From Rhodobacter sp. (GTDB lineage: Bacteria; Pseudomonadota; Alphaproteobacteria; Rhodobacterales; Rhodobacteraceae), in assembly GCA_020250175.1 (NCBI GenBank), contig JADCEN010000003.1, positions 155,731 through 219,730 of the forward strand: a DNA stretch of 64,000 nucleotides, given 5' to 3'. The notes beneath the pieces are model-generated. The model was not told the DNA's origin and made no database searches. It saw only the letters and a list, made by a program, of their open reading frames with translations. Made by a program: the position numbers and the translations under genes. Below, in pieces: positions 1 through 8,359 of this stretch (positions within the stretch are counted from its first letter, which is position 1; each line of letters opens with the position of its first letter).

Positions 1-1
1 C

Positions 2-442
2 ATGGAGATGGCCGACCTGATCCTGGTGAACAAGGCCGATGGCGATCTGCGCCCGGCGGCGCTGCGGACCCGCGCCGATTATGCCGACGCGCTGCGCCTG
101 CTGCGCCGGCGCCCGCAGGACCCCGAAGGTTTTCCCAAGGCGATGGCCGTCTCGGCCACCGAACGCGCCGGTCTGACCGAGGCCTGGGCCGAAATGCAGG
201 CGCTGGCAGCCTGGCGCAGGGATGGTGGCCACTGGCAGGCCCGCCGCGCCGCCCAGGCACGCCATGCCTTCGAGGACGAGGTGCGTCACGGCCTGCTGGC
301 CGCGCTGGCCAACAAGGCCGCGCAGGCCGAGATGGCGCGGCTGGGCCAGGCGGTGGAAGCCGGACAGACGACACCAGAGGCGGCCGCCGCCAGCCTTCTG
401 CGGCTGCTGGACCGGGCCGGGGACCCGCCTTCGGAAATCTGA
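2..442 (+). CDS. meaB: Methylmalonyl-CoA mutase-associated GTPase MeaB (ArgK family), C-terminal part, truncated by window start
   Basis: Translation MEMADLILVNKADGDLR...ALRLLRRRP..GWxxxVxxxSA-like MeaB C-terminal pattern; ORF open at the window edge. Confidence 0.85.
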   Translation: MEMADLILVNKADGDLRPAALRTRADYADALRLLRRRPQDPEGFPKAMAVSATERAGLTEAWAEMQALAAWRRDGGHWQARRAAQARHAFEDEVRHGLLAALANKAAQAEMARLGQAVEAGQTTPEAAAASLLRLLDRAGDPPSEI

Positions 443-652
443 TCTCGCGGCGGATTTGGATTGGCGTTGAGGGCTGACTCCCTGAAGGGAAGACGCGATG
501 ATGCCGGTTCTGTCGCTTCTGCGGGATGTTCCGGCCCGCCCGCACCGGGAACGCGGCGCATCATGACCTTCCGGCAAAGTGCTGAAAAAGTGCCCGCCGC
601 ATGGACCGCTGGCCAGAGAGCAGGAAACTGTTCCCCAGGCCCCCTGCGGTCT

Positions 653-785
653 GGCCGGGGCCATCACCCCCGGCCGGGCGGGCAAACGCGCTGCATTTCG
701 GGGTCCGCCCGGAATGGCACCCCCTTTTCCCCGGATTGGGAAGTTTTCCCGCCCGGCAGGCGGCGGGGATGCTTGTTCAGCACCT
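653..785. repeat. Mosaic hairpin intergenic repeat, copy R1
   Basis: GGCCGGGG-ccatcac-CCCCGGCC hairpin (653-675), then gggcgggcaaacgcgctgcatttcggggtccgcccgga and ccccggattgggaagttttcccgcccggcaggcgg, the latter two also found near 28103-28207. Confidence 0.65.
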
Positions 786-1624
786 TTCGGAAGGCGCTGG
801 AGATTGCTGTTTGTGCCTTTGGCTGTCGGCGATGCCGCTTCGCTTTGCCGCGAACCTGTCTGTCGCCGGACTTGGTTCCACAGGCTTCGCTCTGGCGTGT
901 CTTGCGGGCTGTTTCGCTGTCTGCGCCCTGGCCGCAGGGGGTGTCCTGGCGCGCAGCGCCATCCTGGGGATTGCGGCGGTCGTGGCGCGGGGCACGCTGA
1001 TCGGCAAGTCCTGCTTTCGGGGTGCCCCGGTTCCGGTGGCCCTGCCGGGGCCGCAGGCGGCAGGGCCGGTGCCGGTGGTGCCGGCGCACGACCTGACGGT
1101 GTCTTGCCGGGTTTTCACGCGGGTCATGACCGGGATGCGCAAGGGGCAGATGCCACATCGCATCCTTCGCAGGCCGGAACCGGGTGTGCCGGGTGCCGCG
1201 ATGATCTTATCTGCGGCCCCCGGTCTGTTCCACCACGGGTCTTGCCGTTCCGGCGGTGGCGAATGATTTCCCGCCATGTCCCGGGGGCCGCCGCCACGCC
1301 CCGCACGCTGTGTGCCGCCGGTGCTTGGCTGGCCACGCGGGCGGCAAGGCGTTGCATCCCGGCTTTGCTTCTGCAGGCGGGTCATGCATGGCCGTTGCCG
1401 CCCCTGGCCGGTTCTGCAGGCCAGGCCGCAGGCGGCAGGCGTAAGGATTGCCGCCGTTGCACTGGCCTGCCGCAGGCGGCATCTGTATCCCGGCCCGGCA
1501 ATACGGTATTGCACCGCAGGGCGTTTGCACGTCGGACCTGATCGTCGCGGCCGTCAGCATCCTGACCGTCACCCTGGTGATCGCCTGGATGCCGGACTGC
1601 GGTGCCGGGCGTTGAAAAGGAAGA

Positions 1625-2458
1625 ATGATGAAGACATTGTCGGAAAACCGGGCCTTCGGCGGCATGCAGGGCGTTTACAGCCACGTGTCTTCCGCTTGCC
1701 GGTGCAACATGACCTTTGGCCTGTTCCTGCCTGCCGAGGCCGAGCGCGCGCCGGTGCCGGTGCTGTGGTACCTGTCGGGCCTGACCTGCACCCATGAGAA
1801 TGCCATGATCAAGGCCGGGGCGCAGAAATGGGCGGCAGAGGCGGGCGTGGCGCTGGTTTTCCCGGATACCTCGCCGCGTGGCGAAGGTGTTGCGGATGAT
1901 CCGGCGTATGATCTGGGGCAGGGGGCGGGGTTTTACGTCAATGCCACCGAAGCCCCCTGGGCACCCCATTTCCGCATGTGGGATTACGTGACAGACGAGT
2001 TGCCGCGCGTCCTGTTCAACGCCTTTCCCGTGGCTGAAGACCGCCAGAGCATCACCGGGCATTCGATGGGCGGGCACGGGGCCCTGACCGTGGCGATGAG
2101 CTTTCCGGGGCGGTTCCGGTCGGCGTCCGCCTTTGCGCCCATTGCCCATCCCACCGCATCGGACTGGGGCCGCAAGCAGTTCGCGGCCTATCTTGGGCCG
2201 GATGAGGCGAAATGGGCTGCGCATGATGCCACCCTGCTGATGCGCAGGCGCGGGTTTGACGGGCCGACCCTGATCGATCAGGGTACGCAGGATGCCAACC
2301 TGGACCTGCTGAAACCCGAAGCGCTGGCCGAAGCGATGGTGGCCCGGCGGCAGAACGGCGCGTTTCGCATGCAGAAGGGCTATGACCACAGCTATTTCTT
2401 CGTCGCCAGCTTCATGGAGGAGCATATGGGGTTCCACGCACAGGCGCTGTATGACTGA
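1625..2458 (+). CDS. fghA: S-formylglutathione hydrolase
   Basis: [38 protein letters not shown] and [10 protein letters not shown] nucleophile motif. Confidence 0.95.
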   Translation: MMKTLSENRAFGGMQGVYSHVSSACRCNMTFGLFLPAEAERAPVPVLWYLSGLTCTHENAMIKAGAQKWAAEAGVALVFPDTSPRGEGVADDPAYDLGQGAGFYVNATEAPWAPHFRMWDYVTDELPRVLFNAFPVAEDRQSITGHSMGGHGALTVAMSFPGRFRSASAFAPIAHPTASDWGRKQFAAYLGPDEAKWAAHDATLLMRRRGFDGPTLIDQGTQDANLDLLKPEALAEAMVARRQNGAFRMQKGYDHSYFFVASFMEEHMGFHAQALYD

Positions 2459-2966
2459 GACGCGCCTCTTCATCGATGCCGATGCCTGCCCGGTAAGGCC
2501 CGAAGCGGAACGTGTGGTCACCCGGCTTGGCGTGCGGATGCTGGTGGTTTCAAACGGGGGCATCCGGCCTTCGGCCAACCCGCTGGTGGACAGCGTCTTT
2601 GTGGCCGACGGCCCGGACGCGGCCGACAGGTGGATCGCCGAACGCGCCGGGCCGCGCGATGTGGTCGTGACCGGCGACATTCCCCTGGCGGCGAAATGCC
2701 TGGCCGCCGGGGCGCGCGTGATCCGGCACAATGGCGAGGTGCTGAATGCGGCGAACATCGGCATGATCCTGGCCGCGCGCGATCTGGCCGCCGACCTGCG
2801 GGCCGCGGATCCGTTCCGGCAGGCAGGCGGCAGGATGTTTTCCAGGGCCGACCGGTCCCGCTTTCTGGATGTGCTGGACCGGATGCTGCGCGCGGCGCAG
2901 GCGGACCGGCCGCTGTCGCAGGCGGAACAGACACGAGGCCGGCCAGCCGGTTTGATCGGGGGGTGA
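2451..2966 (+). CDS. YaiI/YqxD family (DUF188) protein
   Basis: [16 protein letters not shown]...[25 protein letters not shown]; start at internal ATG 2451 overlapping fghA end. Confidence 0.9.
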   Translation: MTETRLFIDADACPVRPEAERVVTRLGVRMLVVSNGGIRPSANPLVDSVFVADGPDAADRWIAERAGPRDVVVTGDIPLAAKCLAAGARVIRHNGEVLNAANIGMILAARDLAADLRAADPFRQAGGRMFSRADRSRFLDVLDRMLRAAQADRPLSQAEQTRGRPAGLIGG

Positions 2967-3913
2967 CCGCCCAGCTTTCCCAGCCCCGCCGCCTTGCCCT
3001 GATCGGCATCTTTTCGGCCATCGGCGGATCGCTGGTGTTTTCGGTCAATGATGTGGCGATCAAGTTCCTGAGCGGGGACTACGCCCTGCACGAGGTTGTG
3101 CTGATCCGGTCCCTCATCGGCCTTGCGATGGTGGTTTGCCTGATGCTGCCGTTCCAGGGCGGGTTTGCGGCGCTGCGCACCTCGCGTCCGGGCACGCATC
3201 TGCTGCGGGGGCTGTGCGTGGTCGCATCGAACCTGTTCTACTTTCTGGGCCTGGCCGCCATGCCGCTGGCCGATGCCGTGGCGGTGTTTTTCGTGGCCCC
3301 GCTGATGATCACTGCCCTGTCCGTGCACTTGCTGGGTGAAAGGGTCGGCCCGCACCGCTGGTTTGCGGTCGGCCTTGGTCTGGCCGGCGTCATCGTGATG
3401 CTGCGCCCCGGCCCCACGACGTTTCATGCCGCCGCCCTTCTGCCGCTGGCCTCTGCCTTCTGCTATGCGCTGATGCACATGCTGACGCGCCGGATGGGCA
3501 TGGCGGAACGCGCCGTGACCATGGCCTTCTATGTGCAGGTGTCGTTCATCGTCGTCTGCCTGGCCATGGGGGCGGTCGTGGGCGACGGCCATCTTGCGCA
3601 GCAGAGCGATCCGTCGCTGGCCTTCCTGTTTCGGGGATGGACCTGGCCGGACCCGGCGGACTGGCCCATATTCCTGGCGTCGGGCAGCGCAAGCGCCCTG
3701 GGGGGATTGCTGATTGCCCAGGCCTACCGGCTGTGCGAGGCGGGGCTGGTCGCCCCGCTGGAATATGTCTCGATGCCGATGGCGATCCTCTGGGGGGTGG
3801 CGGTCTTTGGCACCTGGCCGGACAGAACCGCCTGGACGGGTATTGCGTTGATCTGTGGCGGCGGGCTTTACATGCTGTGGCGCGAGGCCAGGCACAGGGG
3901 AAAGACGGGATGA
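2963..3913 (+). CDS. DMT family (EamA) transporter
   Basis: About ten hydrophobic segments, EamA-like; GTG start overlapping the previous stop. Confidence 0.88.
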   Translation: MTAQLSQPRRLALIGIFSAIGGSLVFSVNDVAIKFLSGDYALHEVVLIRSLIGLAMVVCLMLPFQGGFAALRTSRPGTHLLRGLCVVASNLFYFLGLAAMPLADAVAVFFVAPLMITALSVHLLGERVGPHRWFAVGLGLAGVIVMLRPGPTTFHAAALLPLASAFCYALMHMLTRRMGMAERAVTMAFYVQVSFIVVCLAMGAVVGDGHLAQQSDPSLAFLFRGWTWPDPADWPIFLASGSASALGGLLIAQAYRLCEAGLVAPLEYVSMPMAILWGVAVFGTWPDRTAWTGIALICGGGLYMLWREARHRGKTG

Positions 3914-4536
3914 CGCGACCGCAGGCGGTGATCTTTGACATCGGCAATGTGCTGATCGAATGGAACCCGGAACGCTATTACGACAGCCAGCTTGGCGAGG
4001 CGAAGCGCCAACGGCTGTTTGCCGAGGTTGATCTGTACGGCATGAACGACCGGATCGATGCGGGCGAGCCGTTTCGCGAGACGGTGCATGATCTGGCAGA
4101 CCGCACCCCCGCCTGGGCCGAGCAGATCCGCTGGTGGCATGACCGCTGGATTCACCTTGCCTCGCCCCGGATCGACAGGTCGGTGGCGCTGCTGCGGGCC
4201 CTGCGCCACAGCGGCGTGCCGGTGTTTGCGCTGTCGAACTTCGGCATCCAGAGCTTTGCCTATGCCGAAACCCGATATGAGTTCCTGGGCGAGTTAGACC
4301 GGCATTACATCTCGGGTCACATGGGGGTGACCAAGCCGAACCCCGAGATCTACCGAAAGGTCGAGGACGATTGCGGCCTGCCGCCCGGGGCCCTGCTGTT
4401 CACCGATGACCGCGCCGAAAACATTGCCGCTGCGCAGGCGCGCGGCTGGCAGGTGCATCTTTTCGACGGACCGGCAGGCTTTGCGCAGCGGCTGGTCGCG
4501 GCAGGTCTTCTTTCAGCAGCAGAGGCGGGGGCATGA
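3910..4536 (+). CDS. HAD family hydrolase
   Basis: VIFDIGNVLIEWNPERYY, ALSNFG, KPNPEIYR, LFTDDRAENIAAA. Confidence 0.92.
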   Translation: MTRPQAVIFDIGNVLIEWNPERYYDSQLGEAKRQRLFAEVDLYGMNDRIDAGEPFRETVHDLADRTPAWAEQIRWWHDRWIHLASPRIDRSVALLRALRHSGVPVFALSNFGIQSFAYAETRYEFLGELDRHYISGHMGVTKPNPEIYRKVEDDCGLPPGALLFTDDRAENIAAAQARGWQVHLFDGPAGFAQRLVAAGLLSAAEAGA

Positions 4537-5447
4537 GGATGGACGTCATCGGGCCAGAGGCCGAGGCCTGCCTGTCATGGGACGGGCTGGTGCAGGCCCT
4601 GATCGCCGGGCACGGTCTGCCCCGCGCTGCGATTGCCGATACCTTTCTGTATCGGGGCAAGGATACGCAGCTGAACCGCGCCGCCTGGATCGACGGGCTG
4701 GGGCAGCTGGTGAAGACCGCCACGATCTTTCCCGGCAATCCGGCGCAAGGAAAGCCCACGGTCAACGGCGGCGTCTGCCTGTATGGCGATGCGACGGGAG
4801 AGCTGGAGGCAGTGATCGACTTTCACCTTGTCACCAAATGGAAAACCGCCGGCGACAGCCTGTTGTCGGCGCGCCAGCTTGCCCGGCCCGACAGCCGCAA
4901 TATTCTGATCCTGGGGGCGGGCACTGTGGCCCGGTCGATGGTGGAGGCCTATCGCAGCGCCTTTCCGCAGGCGCAGTTCACCTTCTGGAACCGCAGCCCG
5001 GCGGGGGCAACGGCGCTGGCGGCAGCCACCGGCGGCACTGCCACGGCCGATCTGGAACAGGCGGTGCGCCAGGCCGACATCATCGCCACCGCCACGATGA
5101 GCCATGATCCGCTGGTGCTGGGCGACTGGCTGCAACCCGGCACCCACCTGGATCTGATCGGTGCCTACCGCCCCGACATGCGCGAGGTGGATGATACCGC
5201 CCTGACCCGCGCCCGCATCTTCGTGGATGCCCGCGCCACGACGGTTGACCATATCGGAGAGCTGAAAGACCCCATCGCGCGCGGGGTCATTTCCGAAAGC
5301 GATGTGGTGGCGGATTTCTACGACCTGGCGAAAGGCACCTATGACCGGCGCGGGCCGGAGGAGATCACCCTCGCCAAAAACGGCGGCGGCGCACATCTGG
5401 ACCTGATGACGGCGGGGTATATTCTGGGGGCGTGGCGGGGGCGGTAA
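4533..5447 (+). CDS. Ornithine cyclodeaminase / mu-crystallin family protein
   Basis: GKPTVNGGVCLYGDATGELEAVIDFHLVTKWKTAGDSLL, ILGAGTVARSMVEAYR. Confidence 0.9.
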   Translation: MRMDVIGPEAEACLSWDGLVQALIAGHGLPRAAIADTFLYRGKDTQLNRAAWIDGLGQLVKTATIFPGNPAQGKPTVNGGVCLYGDATGELEAVIDFHLVTKWKTAGDSLLSARQLARPDSRNILILGAGTVARSMVEAYRSAFPQAQFTFWNRSPAGATALAAATGGTATADLEQAVRQADIIATATMSHDPLVLGDWLQPGTHLDLIGAYRPDMREVDDTALTRARIFVDARATTVDHIGELKDPIARGVISESDVVADFYDLAKGTYDRRGPEEITLAKNGGGAHLDLMTAGYILGAWRGR

Positions 5448-5662
5448 CGGCCTTCGGACAGTCTCAAGTTCAAGTGATAGCTATCGGCAGACCTCACCCC
5501 ATTGAGCGAAATGTGATTCCAACATCTCAAAAACGCGTGCGGTCGTGCAGCCACTCCGTCATCTTCGTCCTTGCCAGTCGGCACGGGCGAGCTTCAATTA
5601 ATGTCACAAAACGAAATCATAACTGCCACGACAATGTACATTTGAGGCACTTGGAGGGGTTA

Positions 5663-6676
5663 ATGCAATTCGAGTACACGGAGCCACAAACTGAATTCGA
5701 AATCCTGGTTGGCGGCCATCGAAGCATAAACATGTTTGGCCGGATAGACCCCGGCGATGACCGGAAATTTGACGATTTCTTGAATAGGGTCACGCCGCCA
5801 CCCAGGACAGAAGTATACATAAACTCACCTGGTGGCGACGTGGAGGCGGCCATTGCAATCGGACGGATGATAAGAGACGCTTGGTATAGCACCTCCATTG
5901 GCCAGATAGTGTTGAGGCCAAATCCTCTTGAACCTTGGCGGGTACCCCGGGAGTATCTTCCGGGGCAGTGCATAAGTGCGGCAACTTTGGCCTACTTGGG
6001 CGGACGCCTTAGGCATATTCGGGATGGTTCAAAGTTTGGCGTCCACCAGTTTTCTTACCGCGACCCCACGCCGGAGCACATCGGACACTCGCAAATTCTC
6101 TCAACCAAGATCGCAAAATTCTTGATGGACATGGGGATAAAGCCTGAGTTCATGGAGGTCTCGTCGGCGGTACCTGGGAACGACCTTAAGCTACTGGGCG
6201 ATGAAGAGCTTGCAGCTCTGGGAGTTGTGACCGGCGGGCAAACAGGTGTGGTTTGGTCGGTCGAGTCGCGCAATAGCATGATGTACGTAAAGGGCGAGCG
6301 CGACTCGATCTATGGCCATCACAAGGTCATGCTCTGCTTCTCAAAACATACTGGCTTCATGTTCTGGGCAGTCGTGGAAGCGCAGGGCCGGCACGAAGAA
6401 CTGTGCAGCTTTGCGCTTGTTGAGATCGTGCTAGACGGAGAGCAAACGCGGATCGACATTTCGCAAAGATGCGACCGTCAATTGGTCGGCATCTACGTCA
6501 ACGTTCTCGCTAAGATAACGGAAGCTGAAGCGGAAAAGATAAGCAAATCCAATAGTTTCGGCATTCAAATCAGGTTTGGCAGCGAAGCGCCCGTTTTTTT
6601 TGGTGTCAGCGCGATTTCAACAGAGGGTGGGAAAGACATGCTAGACACCTTTTACCAGACGCTTTGCAAGGAATAG
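5663..6676 (+). CDS. ClpP/crotonase-fold-like predicted serine peptidase with uncharacterised C-terminal region
   Basis: [39 protein letters not shown] resemble ClpP/SppA oxyanion, Ser and His motifs; ATG 5663 preceded by ggagggg. Confidence 0.7.
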   Translation: MQFEYTEPQTEFEILVGGHRSINMFGRIDPGDDRKFDDFLNRVTPPPRTEVYINSPGGDVEAAIAIGRMIRDAWYSTSIGQIVLRPNPLEPWRVPREYLPGQCISAATLAYLGGRLRHIRDGSKFGVHQFSYRDPTPEHIGHSQILSTKIAKFLMDMGIKPEFMEVSSAVPGNDLKLLGDEELAALGVVTGGQTGVVWSVESRNSMMYVKGERDSIYGHHKVMLCFSKHTGFMFWAVVEAQGRHEELCSFALVEIVLDGEQTRIDISQRCDRQLVGIYVNVLAKITEAEAEKISKSNSFGIQIRFGSEAPVFFGVSAISTEGGKDMLDTFYQTLCKE

Positions 6677-6795
6677 CTTGGGCTTCAGATACTCATGATA
6701 CCCTATTAGAGACTTCGACTCCCTTCCGTTCCATCTCTCTCCACTTGGCGGTTTGTCTGTGGATTCGCATTGTCGTTGATCTTCCGGGATAAATC

Positions 6796-6872
6796 TGGTC
6801 GGAGCGAGAGGATTCGAACCTCCGACCCCCTGCTCCCGAAGCAGGTGCGCTACCAGGCTGCGCTACGCTCCG
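6796..6872 (-). tRNA. tRNA-Pro (anticodon CGG), CCA encoded
   Basis: Minus strand CGGAGCGTAGCGCAGCCTGGTAGCGCACCTGCTTCGGGAGCAGGGGGTCGGAGGTTCGAATCCTCTCGCTCCGACCA folds as a cloverleaf; loop TTCGGGA gives anticodon CGG. Confidence 0.96.
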
Positions 6873-6936
6873 ACCTTGGCGGTGGGGTAAACCGAACGCC
6901 GGGGCAATGCAAGGGGGCGCGGGCGGCTATTCAGGG

Positions 6937-7725
6937 CTATCGCATTCGCCCGAGGATGGTTCTTGCGACGTCGCCGGACCATCCTGCGTCTTTGCGTCTG
7001 GCGGGAGACGGGGAGTTTGGGGCGGGCTTTTCGCAGGAGGTTGAGGGTAAGCTTTCGCAGAAGGCTGCGGTTTTCCGCCCCGTTTTCCTTTGCGGTTGCG
7101 GGCGCGGTCCTCGTCGAAAGCCACATCCAGCACCCGGTAGGGGCTGTTCCCGATCAATCAACGGGTGCCTGCGGCTTTCGCGACGGCTTCGGATGTCAGC
7201 CGGGCCGGGGAGACATGGAAGCGTGTGGCCGTGGCCGTGCTCTCGCCGATCTGGCGACCGGACGGGACGCAGGCGATCACGGACAGGCCGGGCAGGCCCG
7301 GCCTGTCCGTGCAGCGGCGGCCCGTCACCACATGCAGGGGCGCGCGTCCCGCCGCGCGGTCGAACGACCGGCGCAGCGTCTTGCCACTGGTCGCCAGCAC
7401 CCCCGGCCCATCGGCACCGGACCGTCCAGAAAGGTATCAAACACCCGCGCGAATGCCTGCGCCTCCCGCAGCCGGACCAGCCGGCTGAACGTGTCATGGC
7501 TCGGCAACCCATTCTCAAGGCCAGAAATTCCTGCAGCAGACGCACCCGACCCTCGGCGAACCGGGCAAAACCCACACAACTCTCCGCCCCGCAGACCAAG
7601 GCCGCCTGTGCGGTCACCAGCATGTCCAAATGGGAATGGCGTTGCGCATTCTCTGTACCGGGATCAGGCACTTGACGAGAAAGCGTGATCAGTGACGGCA
7701 TCGGCCCCACCTTCAGGAACCGCAA
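6937..7725 (-). pseudogene. Decayed ISAs1-family transposase
   Basis: Fragments in different minus frames: AQRHSHLDMLV..CGAESC.GFARFAE.R..LLQEFL, ENGLPSHDTFSRL, GKTLRRSFDRAAGRAPLHVVT, NSPYRVLDVAFDEDRARNRK, and an ILGRMR end. Confidence 0.8.
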
Positions 7726-7793
7726 CCGGACTCCAATTCAGCCCAAAGCGCCACCTTCACATCTGAAATGCGATTCCCCTCCCGTTGCGCTGT

Positions 7794-7890
7794 GGCAAAG
7801 GCGATGGCCTTTGCCATGGCAGCGGGGTCCGACCTTTCGCCCCCGTCTCCGGGCGGGACCCGGCCGGGGCTTTGGCCCCCCGGCGGGCGT
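7794..7890. repeat. Mosaic hairpin intergenic repeat, copy R2 (inverted module order)
   Basis: GGCAAAGGC-gatg-GCCTTTGCC (7794-7815), gacctttcgcccc..ccgggcggg, CCGGGGC-tttg-GCCCC; matches the reverse complement of copy R3. Confidence 0.7.
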
Positions 7891-7987
7891 GCCGCACGCA
7901 CCGCGCGGGTGGAAAGGTTTCCGGCTTTCCGTATCCGGCGGCCCTTGCGGCCGGTACTTCGCGCTACCCTTCCAGGCGGGGAAACGG

Positions 7988-8359
7988 ATGGCCTCGGTCT
8001 GTGCCTGTGACGCCGAAGCGCTGGACGCCGGGGGTGTGACCCGGTTCGACCATGCCGGGTGCCGCTTTGCCCCATGCCCGAAGGGCGGGCGCGAGGTGTT
8101 CTGCACCCGGGGGCAGGGCCCGCAGGACGGCGCGCATCTGGCCCGTGGCCCGGTGCAGGGCAGTCTGATCGAATGCCCGCACGAGGGATGTGTTTACGAC
8201 CTGCGCGACGGACGACCACGGGGCGGGCCTGCACGGGTGCCGCTGGCCGTCCGTCCGGCGCGGATCATTGGCGGGCGGGCGCAGGTCGATCTTACGGGGG
8301 AATGCGGGTCACTTTGGCTTGACGATCCCGGAAAAGCCTGCGACCGCCAGCAGGCTTAA
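7988..8359 (+). CDS. MocE-like Rieske-type protein with degenerate cluster ligands (possible pseudogene)
   Basis: VTRFDHAGCRFAPC..GREVFCTRGQGPQDGAHLARGPVQGSLIECPHEGCVYDLRDGRP; CxH and CxxH ligand motifs not intact. Confidence 0.55.
   Translation: MASVCACDAEALDAGGVTRFDHAGCRFAPCPKGGREVFCTRGQGPQDGAHLARGPVQGSLIECPHEGCVYDLRDGRPRGGPARVPLAVRPARIIGGRAQVDLTGECGSLWLDDPGKACDRQQA

Noticed and set aside
1382-3895. 837-aa minus-strand ORF
   Set aside because: Antisense to fghA, YaiI and DMT genes; low-complexity R/H/P/Q-rich translation typical of GC-rich shadow ORFs.
6770-7688. Plus-strand ORFs of 301 and 241 aa across the tRNA and transposase region
   Set aside because: They cross or run antisense to the tRNA and the ISAs1 remnant, and lack motifs.
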